Shown here: piece by piece, positions 1 to 11,463 of the stretch
How the letters are laid out: each line of letters begins with the position of its first letter
Numbering within the stretch: the stretch's first letter is position 1
DNA from: Pinus tabuliformis
Taxonomy: Eukaryota; Streptophyta; Pinopsida; Pinales; Pinaceae
DNA: 64,000 nt
Reading direction: 5' to 3'
Assembly: GCA_031772625.1 (NCBI GenBank)
Contig: CM062820.1
Location: 1,076,943,369-1,077,007,368 of the forward strand
Translations under genes and position numbers: made by a program
Notes under the pieces: generated by a model
What the model saw: only the letters and a program-made list of their open reading frames with translations
Told to the model about the DNA's origin: nothing
Databases searched by the model: none

Positions 1-501
1 TGGACAGTCTGACTTCCATGATGGCTCTCCTCTCTTCTTCAGATGGTCCCATCCACCAATCATAGACTATACCAGTCATATGTTTTTCTGCTAGGACCAT
101 AATGGATACATTATCTAATTTTGTTGTTATCTGCATCTGATACAAAGAACCTATCCAAATTTGGATCGATTCTCCAGGATTTGAAGAATTATCTAAATCT
201 AGAATGTAGCCACTTTTATTAGCAGCATACAGATCTTCTTCAAAACATGGATATTTATTCACTTCTTTAAGGATATGAGCCTTGTTCTGGTTATTTATGG
301 ATGGAAAGATAAAAGAAGGAAATTTGGATGCAGCTTGATCGAGGGTCATCACTTCTTTTTTTGAAACAAATGGTTTATCTGTTTTATATGCTTCTTTCTT
401 TTCACTAGTTATTTTTCCAGTGTTCTTTGAAGTGGACTCTTCTGCACTAGTCGCAGTTACTACATCTTCTGATTCTTCTTCTTCCTGATCCCAATAATTG
501 T
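1..501 (-). mobile_element. Endogenous pararetrovirus, coat-protein segment (fossil, runs off window)
   Basis: This is the N-terminal part of a Caulimoviridae coat-protein region on the minus strand. It matches, base for base with scattered differences, the same region at 17520-18620 and 20870-21972, including the stretch around YDWWMGPSEEER. Its acidic N-terminal coding part meets the LTR of the element at 502. The missing start of the frame is found at 11449-11463, on the other side of that element, so the two belong to one original copy. The rest of the coat protein lies left of the window. It is a decayed fossil. The assignment is firm because two fuller copies lie in the same window. Confidence 0.85.
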
Positions 502-2522
502 TGTTGGGCCGTTAATATGTAATTATTATTATCACTTTTGAACACTTATTCCACCCATTTCTATTATTCTTCATCATGTCATTTATTATAATTTATTATA
601 TAAATCCATTTTATGATGATTTATGCTTCTATGAATGAATATTATTTATTCTCCTTTATTTCTAATAAATTGATGATTATGCATGATTTTATCAATGATA
701 GTTTTAATAAATCAGTTGTAACATTATTCACCATTTTTAGCCTCCAAGATAATTTCCAGATTGAAAATTTGATCATTAAAAGTGCCAACTCAGAAATTCG
801 TTGGAATAAGAAGTGACGGTTTTGCGGTTGAGATTCTGAGAAAATGAAGCAAAATCTGGAAAATCCAGAACATGGGTTTTGTCCAGAATGGACCCAATTA
901 ACTTTAAAAATAACGGTTTGCCCAAATTCGGCTTGTACTGAGAGAAACGTAGGGTTCTTTGAGCACGATTTTCTCAGATTTGTTGTTGCGGCCGTCCTCC
1001 AAATCTCAGCTACAAAGCCAAATTCGTCTTGCTCTTGTTGAAAGCTGGATGAAAATATATTTTCTTGTTTATCAATTGGTTGGAAACAATCCAATTTTGT
1101 AATAGAAATCATGATTGTACTTATCTTTATTGTAACTGCTCTCTGATCTCTCTTTATTTAAATCAGAACAGAGATTAGAGATGGGGATGATTTGAGAGAT
1201 TCGAATGATGGAAAAATGATGGAATTGAGGAATTAGAATTAGAGATTTAGAATTAAGAATTCATGCTAGGATAGGAGGAAGAAAGGATTGTTTCAGGCTG
1301 TAAGTCTCAAAGCTGCTGCTGTTGTAATGATTTTACTATTTAATGATTAATACCTGATTTGGGAGTTGTTGTTCATTCTTTTCATCTGATGTAGCTCAGC
1401 AGCATCCGCTGGCGGCTAAGGGCCCAGCCTCTAGTGGAGTACGCTGCTGCTGTGTATCATATCTTTACAATTGCTGCTGTGTGATGGTTTGATTTATTTC
1501 CTATTCTTTTGAATTTCATTATTTTACAGTTTCATGTTTTTATAGTGTGCAGTTAGAATATTTTATGGAATTGTTTTATTGTACAAGTTGAGATTGAATC
1601 GCGTGGCTGTTCTTTTCCATCATAACAGAGATTATTATCCTTTTCAACTTATATTGTTATGTTGTTCATTTCAAATGTAAAGCTTCGCTGTTCATTTCAG
1701 ATTGTTGGTTATTCGATTCCACTAATCAGAGTTTGTTGTTCAGATTTATTAAATATGATTCATTGTTTAATTCCTTTAATTATAAGTTTGTTGTCCATTT
1801 GCTTCGCTGTTCAGTTTGGTTGATTAATTGCAAGAGTTTGCTTTTAAAGGGTTTTCCTAGTTTACTTTCAAAGGCATCTTTAGTTCAATTTCGATTTCCT
1901 TTTGATTGCTTTAAAGTAGGACCGTCAACTGTAGAGAACATTGGTTATTGCTTCCTCGTTCCTAGATTGATTGTCTTGTTCCGATTTGATTTCAATTGCA
2001 TCAATATCCAGAGGAATGAGTTATTGCTACTGTATCCTTGATTGCTGGTTGTTTGAGTGAATGATTTAGTTTAAGAACATTTCAATTTCTTGTTATTCCA
2101 TTTCTTTTCTGCCGTTCTATTTCCTGTTATTCGCATTATCTTTGCTTTGGTGTGAAGAACGATCTGAAACTGTAGTGGGCATTGGCATTTGTTGTCTAGT
2201 CCCCAGATTGATGATCTGTTCCTTGATTACTTTTGGTTACATCAGTTTCCAAAGGGATGAGTTATTGCTACTGGACCCTTGACTGATACATTGTTTATTT
2301 TTCTGAATGCATGATTTAAGTCTTAAAGTGCTTTGTTGTAAGTAGATTTTATTTCCAGCTTTCATTTACTTTTGGATTTTAAGCACTATACTGCAAAACA
2401 TTACTCTTGAGTAAATAGCCGCCTCAGACTGAGTACACTCTTGAAATAAAAAGTCGTCCCTGGGTTGATAATTAATGTGAAGGTAATTAGGAGTTAAAAA
2501 GACACCTTTTTATCACTACACA
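502..2522 (+). repeat. 5' LTR of the Athila/Tat-like element
   Basis: It begins TGTTGGGCCG and ends CACTACACA, and is matched nearly end to end by 9468-11448. Over the first 470 bases I count about 14 differences. The two copies differ in length by 40 bp (2021 versus 1981). A TATTTAAAT stretch near 1154-1162 is a possible core promoter, which is only a guess. Short frames inside the LTR (613-816, 642-1112, 1733-2041) recur in the other LTR and look accidental. Confidence 0.9.
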
Positions 2523-2525
2523 TTT

Positions 2526-2542
2526 TGGCGCCGTTGCCGGGA
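2526..2542 (+). other. Primer-binding site of the Athila/Tat-like element
   Basis: TGGCGCCGTTGCCGGGA lies three bases after the LTR end. This is the characteristic site of Athila/Tat-lineage elements, generally assigned to tRNA-Asp priming. Its place next to the LTR fixes the element's orientation and the boundary at 2522. Confidence 0.85.
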
Positions 2543-2886
2543 AGAGTGTAGCCATTTCTAAAGAGTAGTGTGAATCTGATGAGTGACTGCTAGGGAAGAG
2601 TTGGATCTTAAAAATGGAAGGTAAGAACCTGCGTGCGGAGCATGTAAAAGCCCTGCTTCACTGTCCACTTTCCTAACAGATTTGCTGTTGCTTTGTTGGG
2701 TAGAAATATATGTTTGAATTTTTGTGTGAATGAATTAAAAGAAAAAAATAGAAATTTTGAAAAACAAATCTCATGGTTTCTCTCAAGTGGTGATGTAAGC
2801 ACCACCCATTTCACTAACCGATTGATAGGAACATTTGAAGGGGCCTCGAAGAAACACATAAAGAACATCTTCTATTATGGTAAGAA

Positions 2887-4488
2887 ATGGATCACATTTT
2901 TACTTTTGAATTTCCTATCAAAGATCTAGGAGGATTGACACAAATGCACATAATTCCCCCATTGTCTCTACCAAATTTTCATGGCTTGACAAATGAAGAT
3001 CCAGATACATTCTTATTTGAGTTCGAAATACTTTGTAGAGGATATGATTATTGTACTAATGATCAAAGATTGAAAGTGTTTCCTCTTACTCTAAAAGGAG
3101 CATCTCTCCGATGGTTCATGAGCCTAGGTGGGAATTGCATCCAATCATGGGAGGACATGAAGAACATATTCTTGAAGAAGTACCAAGACTATTGCAAATC
3201 CAATGAAGATATTTTCGGTATGATACAAGGGGAAGATGAAAGTTTGGAGGATTATGTAGATCGATTTCATTATAACCTTCAAAAATCAAAGCATAAGCAT
3301 TTGGAAAAAGAGATCTTAAAAACACTCCTTCTTAAAGGAATCAAAGATGAATTTTTAGAACTCTTAAATCTGATAGGAAAAGGTGATGTTTTTCAGTTAT
3401 CATATGATGATGTTTGTGAATTGTGCATAAGGTATTCAAGAGGAATCTCCAAGGCTGGTAAGAATTCTAGAGATGTTTGTTCTTTCTTTTCCAAATCTGC
3501 TACAAGAATAGGAGACATAAGAGCTGAAATCAATGCTTTATTTGAAAATTTTAAAGTTGATTTTATTAGCTCTCTAAATGAAAAATTGGACGTTTTGCAG
3601 GTTCATAAAAATGAAGAATTTGATGAAGTGTTTTGCCCTCATGACCGAAAGGAGCATCTCATAGATACTCACTCTTCCTTATCTAGGATGGAAGTGGCAT
3701 ATCAAAGAGATGGGAAAGCTGCAACAAGGCCTACAGGTATGGTTCAAAACACTTTTTCTCCATTGTCATACTTGCATAATCCATTATGGAATAGTAATGT
3801 GTTAGGGCAGCCATGTCAATTTCAATATAACAACCAATCTTATCTACAAGTTTGGCATGGTTCACCTTATGATTGCATGACTACTCTCCCTCATCTTGTA
3901 GCACAAGCACATTCTCCATATTCTCCACCAGCTCTTCCACAACATCCTGCTTGCATACCAAATTCATCCACTCAACCCAATCAACCACATCATCACAATG
4001 CTCCATTCCTTACACATTTTCCTGCTCAACTAATTCCACACCCTCACCATAATAAATCAGTACAACATGCTTACAATGTTGAACTGCCAAATTTACCCAC
4101 CCTTCCCACCCATTCTATCTCACATGCACCATTAGAGAAAACTTATAATGAGATTAAGAATGTTTTAAATTCAAAAATTGTAGAAGCTATGGAAGAAAAT
4201 GAGGTTTCTTATAGTATGTATCAACAAGCTATTTTAAAAGCTCAAGAACTTCATGATCTGATGGATATGAGAAATCAAGAAAGTAACGGATACATTGAAT
4301 ATTGGTTTCACTCCATCATTTGTTTGCAACATCACTCTATGCTTCAACAATTTTTGATACCATTTTTTGAAGGGAAGTTGGCTTCTCATACCCTAATATC
4401 CATTAACATGCATTTTTCAAATTTGGGTATGTGCATACATGAAGCCCTATTTCGAAGATGGTTCCACTGGAAGTACTCATATACGTAG
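2887..4488 (+). CDS. Gag protein of the Athila/Tat-like element (533 codons, one open frame)
   Basis: Residues about 15-180 form a retrotransposon gag domain: PPLSLPNFHGLTNEDPDTFL, then LKGASLRWF, then a W-D-x-K-x-x-F-L-K-K-Y segment, the usual order in Ty3/gypsy capsids. Residues about 320-420 are rich in proline, histidine and serine. The last 110 residues are mixed helical sequence. I see no CCHC zinc knuckle, which agrees with Athila/Tat gags that lack one. The frame could start at 2887 or at the internal ATG near 2944 (MHIIPPL). It follows the primer-binding site by 345 bases and is the only long frame in the element. By eye it looks whole, unlike nearly all other coding remnants in this window. 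Confidence 0.8.
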   Translation: MDHIFTFEFPIKDLGGLTQMHIIPPLSLPNFHGLTNEDPDTFLFEFEILCRGYDYCTNDQRLKVFPLTLKGASLRWFMSLGGNCIQSWEDMKNIFLKKYQDYCKSNEDIFGMIQGEDESLEDYVDRFHYNLQKSKHKHLEKEILKTLLLKGIKDEFLELLNLIGKGDVFQLSYDDVCELCIRYSRGISKAGKNSRDVCSFFSKSATRIGDIRAEINALFENFKVDFISSLNEKLDVLQVHKNEEFDEVFCPHDRKEHLIDTHSSLSRMEVAYQRDGKAATRPTGMVQNTFSPLSYLHNPLWNSNVLGQPCQFQYNNQSYLQVWHGSPYDCMTTLPHLVAQAHSPYSPPALPQHPACIPNSSTQPNQPHHHNAPFLTHFPAQLIPHPHHNKSVQHAYNVELPNLPTLPTHSISHAPLEKTYNEIKNVLNSKIVEAMEENEVSYSMYQQAILKAQELHDLMDMRNQESNGYIEYWFHSIICLQHHSMLQQFLIPFFEGKLASHTLISINMHFSNLGMCIHEALFRRWFHWKYSYT

Positions 4489-4759
4489 TCATATTCATTT
4501 TTTAAAACAAAATAGGTTAGTGTAGAAAATAAAATAAATAAGGGAATAAATAAATGCATTTTGTTTTTTTTATGTAAAATTAGTTGCTTTTTCTTGCAAC
4601 ATGCTATGGAAATCAACATCGGTGATAATTTTTTAATTCATTTGTTTATGTAGATGACTTATAATGGAAATAATAGTTCTACAAACACTCATATTCACTT
4701 TTATCACCAATTTAAAAAAATGCTTGAAAATCACCTTTTTTTGGCTTGCGGGCTTGATG

Positions 4760-5510
4760 AAATTTCTGAAAAAACAGTCGGGACAGTCATGTTTTGAGGG
4801 ACCAAAAGTGAATATTTTAAAAACCTATTTCTACCCTAGGTGGCCCTTTATGTCTACTTTCTAACCCAATTTGAACCACTCAATTTGGATTTGAAACGAA
4901 AAAATTAAAAACAAAACATTGACAGGGAGTCTAGTGGGCAGCTCAGGAACAGAGTTGGGACAGTCAGTTTTTGGAGGCATAAATGTTTGAATTTTTAAAA
5001 CCTGTTTCTACGGTATATTCCCCTATGAATCTAGTTTCCAATGCAATTTCAATCACTCATTTTTGATATCGTATGGGGAAGTTATGACCAAAATACTTAC
5101 TGTCTATCGTAAATCAACACTCTTAAAACTCTGTCTTTCCGGCTGTTCTTTACAGTATTTGACCTATCAATTCTTCTTGTCTTCAAAACATGTTTCTATT
5201 GGAGATAAATAAATGAATATACTTTCATTTCCAATTTAAATCATTCGAATCCGACATCAAACGAAAAACCTATGCTTAAAACATTAACTGTTGGTCTGAG
5301 CTGGGTAATCGAAAATGACTCTGTTATGCAGGTTGTTCTAACTAAAATTGACATATCATATCATTGAATTTTTAAAACATGTTTCTATTGGAGATACGTC
5401 TTTGAATTAGCTCTCATTTTGCTTTGGAATCACTCAATTTGGACGAAAAACAAAGAAGTTGTGATTAAAACACCGCTGGTTAGTATGGTCGACCACTGCT
5501 CTCCCGCAGG
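4760..5510 (+). repeat. Degenerate tandem array, about 180-190 bp period, four units
   Basis: Units share a TTTAAAAC-x-TGTTTCTA core at about 4827, 5005, 5183 and 5374, followed some 50-60 bases later by a CAATTT-x-AATCACTC-like segment. Unit-to-unit similarity is modest. A related phrase recurs near 9080-9150. No coding potential is visible. Confidence 0.6.
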
Positions 5511-6039
5511 TGACAAATAAATTTTACTTTGTTATTTTCTCTGTGGATTTGTTATATAGAGTAACTACTTGTTAGTTTTTTTGCATAATTCTTGGATTAG
5601 GGGAGCCCAATCACCTCTCTTTCTCCATGATTTGATGTTTTATTGCAGGTAGACACTTGTTTTTTGCAGGTCTTGGGAAAATAAAGAAGGTCAATTTATG
5701 GACGAGTGATTTTTGAAAGAAATTTTAATGAAACAAAGGAATTTCATCCAAGTCATTACCCAACGGATTCATAATAGAAGAAATGAAGAATTGATTTTGA
5801 TTTGAAAATTCATGTCTTGTCACTGCTGCCAAAACATTTTTCAAAAAGATCATTTTTTTTACATAATATCATAGCTGTTGTAACTTAATTTACATATTGT
5901 TTTTAAATAAAATGTTGTTTCTTTTCTAATTTCTCTTATATTTTGTGTTTCAGGTATTGTTCACTCAAAGTGTAACTCATCCTCAGCATCAATGCTGTGA
6001 ACAGCTAATTTGTTTTTTTGCATGTTTGCATTTTATGAT

Positions 6040-6850
6040 TGTCCATTTTGTTGTTCCTTTCTGAATGGAACAACACTTCTACACTTTCATGTTTTGTTGT
6101 TCCTTTCTGAATAGAACAACACTTCTGCACTTTCACGTTTTGCTGTTCCTTTTCAAATGGAACAACATTTCTGCACTTTTCATTTTTGCTGTTCCTTTTT
6201 TAAAGGAACGACCCTTGCGTTTTTGTTGTTCCTTTTCCAAAGGAATGACACTTTTCATTTTTGCTGTTCCTTTTCCAAAGGAACGGCACTTGCGTTTTTG
6301 CTGTTCCTTTTCCGTTTTTGCTGTTTCTTCCGTTCCTTTTCCAAAGGAACGACACTTTTCATTTTTGTTGTTCATTTTCCAAAGGAACGACACTTGTGTT
6401 TTTGTTGTTCCTTTTCCAAAGGAACGACACTTTTCATTTTTGCTGTTCCTTTTCCAAAGGAACGACACTTGTGTTTTTGCTGTTCCTTTTCCAAAGGAAC
6501 GACACTTTTCATTTTTGTTGTTCCTTTTCCAAAGGAATGACACTTGTGTTTTTACTGTTCCTTTTCCAAAGGAATGATATTTTTCATTTTTTCTATCCCT
6601 TTTCCAAAGGAACGACACTTTTCATTTTTGTTGTTCATTTTCCAAAGGAATGACACTTGCGTTTTTGTTGTTCCTTTTCTAAAGGAACGACACTTTTAGT
6701 TTTTGCTGTTCCTTTTTCCAAAGGAACGACATTCGCATTTTCACACTTTTTTTGTGTGTATTTTTGCTTTTTTTGTGTGCATTTCCTTTGTTGTTCCCTA
6801 CACAGAACACCACTTTTTGAGTGTTTTTGTTGTTCCTTCAAAAGAGCAAC
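6040..6850 (+). repeat. Hairpin minisatellite, 37-38 bp unit, about 18 units
   Basis: Each unit carries GTTCCTTT-TCC-AAAGGAAC, an 8-bp perfect stem with a 3-base loop, followed by GACAC and a T-rich spacer. Two spacer types, CTTTTCATTTTTG and CTTGTGTTTTTG, tend to alternate, giving a 75-76 bp higher-order unit in the middle of the array. Edge units are more diverged (6054, 6099, 6144 and about 6835). Because the unit is T-rich on one strand and lacks stops in several frames, long accidental frames appear on both strands. Confidence 0.9.
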
Positions 6851-9454
6851 ACTTTGGGAGTATTTTCGAGAGCAACCCTTCCTTCCTCTTGTGGAATTAT
6901 TCTTAGTTCATCTCAACCACATTTTATTGATTCCCTTTCATGGCATGAAGTACACTATTTTTATGAAGACAAGAATTATGGATTCTTTTGAAGCAAGTTA
7001 ATATCATTCATGTTATGATCTTTAACAGGACAACTCCTTGATGATAGCTTATTTTCAAAAGGGACACAATTATTTATATACTACTTTACTGCATTGTTTT
7101 CTGCTGTACATGATACTGATTGATCATCTTAATACCATGCTGGTTCCACCCTTCTTGGTTATAATCTTCTCTGTCTGTAATAAATAAGATTATGGGTATA
7201 TTTTTTTCTATTGACATGTTCAACTTCTTCCACCATCCCTACTCTTAAGGAGTACTGAGCCTCCCTCTTTTTATCATAAAAATGTGTAATAACAACAAAA
7301 TTTTGTTCGCAGATGGAGGATAGGGGGTCTCATTACGAGCCAGCCTACCATGTTCATAAGGCTGTAACAAAGTGGCATTCCCATTATGGCCACCACACCA
7401 AGGTTATGATCCACTGGATAGCCAGATTATCCTTGGAACAGGAGGTCTCATCACGAGCCGGCCTGATCACTTCTGCTACATCCCAATGAATGGTAGTGTG
7501 GTTATCTGGTTACCACGCCAGCGCACTGGTCTCTTCAGTAAGAACAGCGCTGAAACTCTCTAGTTATAAATTGAGAATTCTGGCTCATATGGGTTAAAAA
7601 ACAACCTTGCTGAGGCTATGGACGCCTGCTGGCAGCAGAGGCTCTGCTTATGGTATTGAAGTTATATCTTATCGTCAATTATTACTTTAATACCCTTTTC
7701 CTATTTTTTCTTTTTATCAGAGAAGTTATTTCCTTAATTGTTTTTCCCTATTTTGAACCTTTATGCATAAGAAATTGTTTTATGATCAATCGCATCATTT
7801 TCAGCTAGCATACTAGCAATAAAGCATCTTTTTGGCATATTGTTGTTCTTTTTATCTTTTTCATAACTTATCATCAATCCTAAGTGTCCTATCTCTTATT
7901 CATAACTATCTTTACATACTCTACTCTCATTATAACCATAACTCTCGCTGTCCTATCACTGATAAGTGTATTCTGCTTCATTTACTGATATATTGTTCAT
8001 TCATGTGCCTTGCCGTCAACATAACCCCTCTCATACGCTTTATGGTCATATAATTCATTTTCCAATTGTAGGGGGGGAAGGTATGCATTATGGGATTGCA
8101 TGCGATATGATTACTGCACTCTGCCATAACTTGTTGATTTGACAAAATATTAATATTGCATGTATACAAAAAATTTTCTGACTGAAAGTTTTGCATGCAT
8201 CTTATCTATTTATCTTCAAAGCTAACACTATGGATTCAAGAACATTGTATGCAAAATAGTGATTTGTTTATAGGAGAACAACAAGTATGGGGGGGAACTC
8301 TATTCGTAGCATGACCACACTATTGCAACTAACAGAAGAGGCTTGAGCAACTCGTGAACGTGAACAATTCTTCAGACATGATGTGCTTACCTGGATCCCA
8401 CCTTTTGCATCACTTTTAGTGCCAACTCTGCCTACATCAATTTCAACAAATGCCAGTACATATATGTCATTCCACATTTTTCTTTTTGGAGGTAAAACTT
8501 GAGGTAAAATAACATAATTTTCTGATTTATTACGAATTTAGGAGAATTTAATGAAATCCATTTTGAGCATTATTTATCATCCTTCATTCCACATCTTTAC
8601 CACTTCCCCCTTTTCAGCGGCATATTATCTTTCAATATGGGGGAGTGTTGCTTTCATTCATTTCTTTCTTATAACCATGTCATTCATATTCTTTATCATC
8701 CATTGCTATTCTTATTCATTCTCAACACCTCCCTTATTCCATGTTGTTTTACACCAAGCATAGACTTCAACAGATAGTAGCAACCACCTCGATTTGTTTT
8801 CTAGCATCGCATGAGGGCATGCTAATTTTTCAAAGAGGGGGAGGAATTGCTACGCATGATGGATGTTTTCTATTTTCTTTCTCATTTAAGGCATACAATT
8901 TCAGTGTAGAAATTGATTTCCATAATATTTTTAAAGCTATGAACTCAATTCTTGTGATTTTTGGAAGACACAGACGTAGCATTAATAAAAACCCAGACAA
9001 TTTCAAGATAAATTGGTTCATAAAATTTCAGAAATCATGCACTCTCACCTACAACCATTTTGTTTATATCTCATGATCCGTGCATCAAAACAGTCTGATT
9101 TTTGGATCATAAAGGCATTCATATATTATACATTTACTTGCCAAATTTCAACAAAAGCTGGTTTGTAGTTTTTGAGAAAATGGTTAATGAAGTTTGTTGT
9201 TACTTATACCATATTTTGTTGCAACTTCATATATACATATAGTTGAATGTCAATGTAAAAATTGTTATGCCTTCATCAAGATTACTAAAAGTGAATATTC
9301 ATTAATTAAGGAAGAATTCATTTGTTCTATCCATTTCATGAGCTGAGATGAACATATTTTTTATTGCTTGGTTAACACATGGGTTTTTGTCTTTGGGTTG
9401 CATGAGAACATGTAATATATTCAGTTTTCGTTGCATGAGGACATGCAACATATT

Positions 9455-9467
9455 GAGTGTGGGGGTA
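9455..9467 (+). other. Polypurine tract before the 3' LTR
   Basis: GAGTGTGGGGGTA directly precedes the 3' LTR start TGTTGGG, the position where plus-strand priming takes place in LTR elements. Confidence 0.65.
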
Positions 9468-11448
9468 TGTTGGGTCGTTAATATGTCATTATTATTATCA
9501 CTTTTGAACACTTATTCCACCCATTTCTATTATTCTTCATCATGTCATTTATTATAATTTATTATATAAATCCATTTTATGATGATTTATGCTTCTATAA
9601 ATGAATATTATTTATTCTCCTTTATTTCTAATAAATTGATGATTATGCATGATTTTATCAATGATAGTTTTAATAAATCAGTTGTAACATTATGCACCAT
9701 TTTTAGCCTCCAAGATAATTTCCAGATTGAAAATTTGATTATTAAAAGTGCCAACTCAGAAATTCGCTGGAATAAGAAGTGACGGTTTTGCGGTTGAGAT
9801 TCTGAGCAAATGAAGCAGAATCTGGAAAATCTAGAACATGGGTTTTGTCCAGAACGGACCCAACTAACTTTAACAAAGAACGGTTTGCCCAAATTCGGCT
9901 TGTACTGAGAGAAACGCAGGGTTCTTTGAGCACGATTTTCTCAGATTTGTTGTTGCGGCCGTCCTCCAAATCTCAGCTGCAAAGCCAAATTCGTCTTGCT
10001 CTTGTTGAAAGCTGGATGGAAATATATCTTCTTGTTTATCAATTGGTTGGAAACAATCCAATTTTGTAATAGAAATCATGTTGTACTTATCTTTATTGTA
10101 ACTGCTCTCTGATCTCTCTTTATTTAAATCAGAACAGAGATCAGAGATGGGGATGATTTGAGAGATTCGAATGATGGAAAAATGATGGAATTGAGGATTT
10201 AGAATTAAGAATTCATGCTAGGATAGGAGGAAGAAAGGATTGTTTCAGGCTGTAAGTCTCAAAGCTGCTGCTATTGTAATGATTTTACCATTTAATGATT
10301 AATACCTGATTTGGGAGTTGTTGTTCATTCTTTTCATTTGAAGTAGCCCAGCAGCATCCGCTGGTGGCTAAGGGCCCAGCCTCTGGTGGAGTACGCTGCT
10401 GCTGTGTATCATATCTTTACAATTGCTGCTGTGTGATGGTTTGATTTATTTCATATTCTTTTGAATTGCATTATTTTACAGTTTCATGTTTTTATAGTGT
10501 GTTGTTAGAATTTTTTATGGAATTGTTTTATTGTACAAGTTGAGATTGAATCGTATGGCTGTTCTTTTCCATCATAACAGAGATTATTATCCTTTTCAAC
10601 TTATATTGTTATGCTGTTCATTTCAGATTGTTGGTTATTTGATTCCACTAATCAGAGTTTGTTGTTCAGATTTATTAAATATGATTCATTGTTTAATTCC
10701 TTTAATTATAAGTTTTATGTCCATTTGCTTCGCTGTTCAGTTTGGTTGATTAATTGCAAGAGTTTGCTTTTAAAGAGTTTTCCTAGTTTACTTTCAAAGG
10801 AAGCTTTAGTTCAATTTCGATTTCCTTTTGATTGCTTTAAAGCAGGACTGTCAACTGTAGAGAACATTGGTTATTGCTTCCTCGTTCCCAGATTGATTGT
10901 CTTGTTCCGGTTTGATTTCAATTGCATCAATATCCAGAGGAATGAGTTATTGCTACTATATCCTCGATTGATGGTTGTTTGAGTGAATGATTTAGTTTAA
11001 GAACATTTCAGTTTCTTGCTATTCCATTTCTTATCTGCCGTTCCATTTCCTGTTATTCGCATTATCTTTGCTTTGGTGTGAAGAACGATCTGAAACTGTA
11101 GTGGGCATTGGCATTTGTTGTCTAGTCCCCAGATTGATGATCTGTTCCTTGATTACTTTTGGTTACATCAGTTTCCAAAGGGATGAGTTATTGCTACTGG
11201 ACCCTTGACTGATACATTGTTTATTTTTCCGAATGCATGATTTAAGTCTTAAAGTGCTTTGTTGTAAGTAGATTTTATTTCTAGCTTTCATTTACTTTTG
11301 GATTTTAAGCACTATACTGCAAAACATTACTCTTGAGTAAATAGCCGCCTCAGACTGAGTACACTCTTGAAATAAAAAGTCGTCCCTAGGTTGATAATTA
11401 ATGTGAAGGTAATTAGGAGTTAAAAAGACACCTTTTTATCGCTACACA
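9468..11448 (+). repeat. 3' LTR of the Athila/Tat-like element
   Basis: It begins TGTTGGGTCG and ends CGCTACACA, and pairs with 502-2522. The base after its end resumes the pararetrovirus sequence exactly where 501 left off, apart from the 5-bp target duplication. Confidence 0.9.
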
Positions 11449-11463
11449 ATTGGGTGCACTCAT

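Larger units (their letters stand above)
4489..9467 (+). other. Non-coding interior of the Athila/Tat-like element
   Basis: About 5 kb between gag and the 3' LTR without a credible gene: no RT, integrase or protease motif in any frame. It holds a degenerate tandem array (4760-5510), a hairpin minisatellite (6040-6850), a two-copy direct repeat with a period near 117 bp (about 7316-7560), and several G-run purine tracts at about 8071-8079, 8289-8295, 8639-8643 and 8835-8841, before the one that adjoins the LTR. The layout resembles the long 3' non-coding part of Athila/Tat elements and of large retrotransposon derivatives. Confidence 0.7.
502..11448 (+). mobile_element. Athila/Tat-like Ty3/gypsy element, gag-only, nested in the pararetrovirus
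   Basis: A complete-looking LTR element of 10.9 kb: 5' LTR 502-2522, primer-binding site just after it, one gag frame at 2887-4488, about 5 kb of non-coding DNA, a purine tract, and the 3' LTR 9468-11448. It is flanked by ATTGT (497-501) and ATTGG (11449-11453), a 5-bp target duplication with one mismatch. The uninterrupted target can be read at 18600-18620. No protease, RT, RNase H or integrase is present, so it must have depended on enzymes from a relative (inference). It lies in the coat-protein frame of the pararetrovirus and is therefore younger than it. LTR divergence is about 3 percent by eye. Confidence 0.85.

Noticed and set aside
613-2041. Frames of 65-156 codons within the first LTR
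   Set aside because: They recur with changes in the other LTR (9579-10982), have no domain and follow AT-rich non-coding sequence.
6065-6653. Overlapping open frames of 114-170 codons on both strands
   Set aside because: All lie in the hairpin minisatellite. The unit has no stop in several frames, so the openness comes from repetition and the protein would only be the repeat read out.
6040-6850. CRISPR-like appearance of regular short repeats
   Set aside because: Spacers are the same two sequences over and over, not unique, and the host is a plant.
7372-7563. Open frame of 63 codons in the Athila/Tat-like interior
   Set aside because: It lies in a two-copy direct repeat, has no domain and the other repeat copy is not open in the same way.
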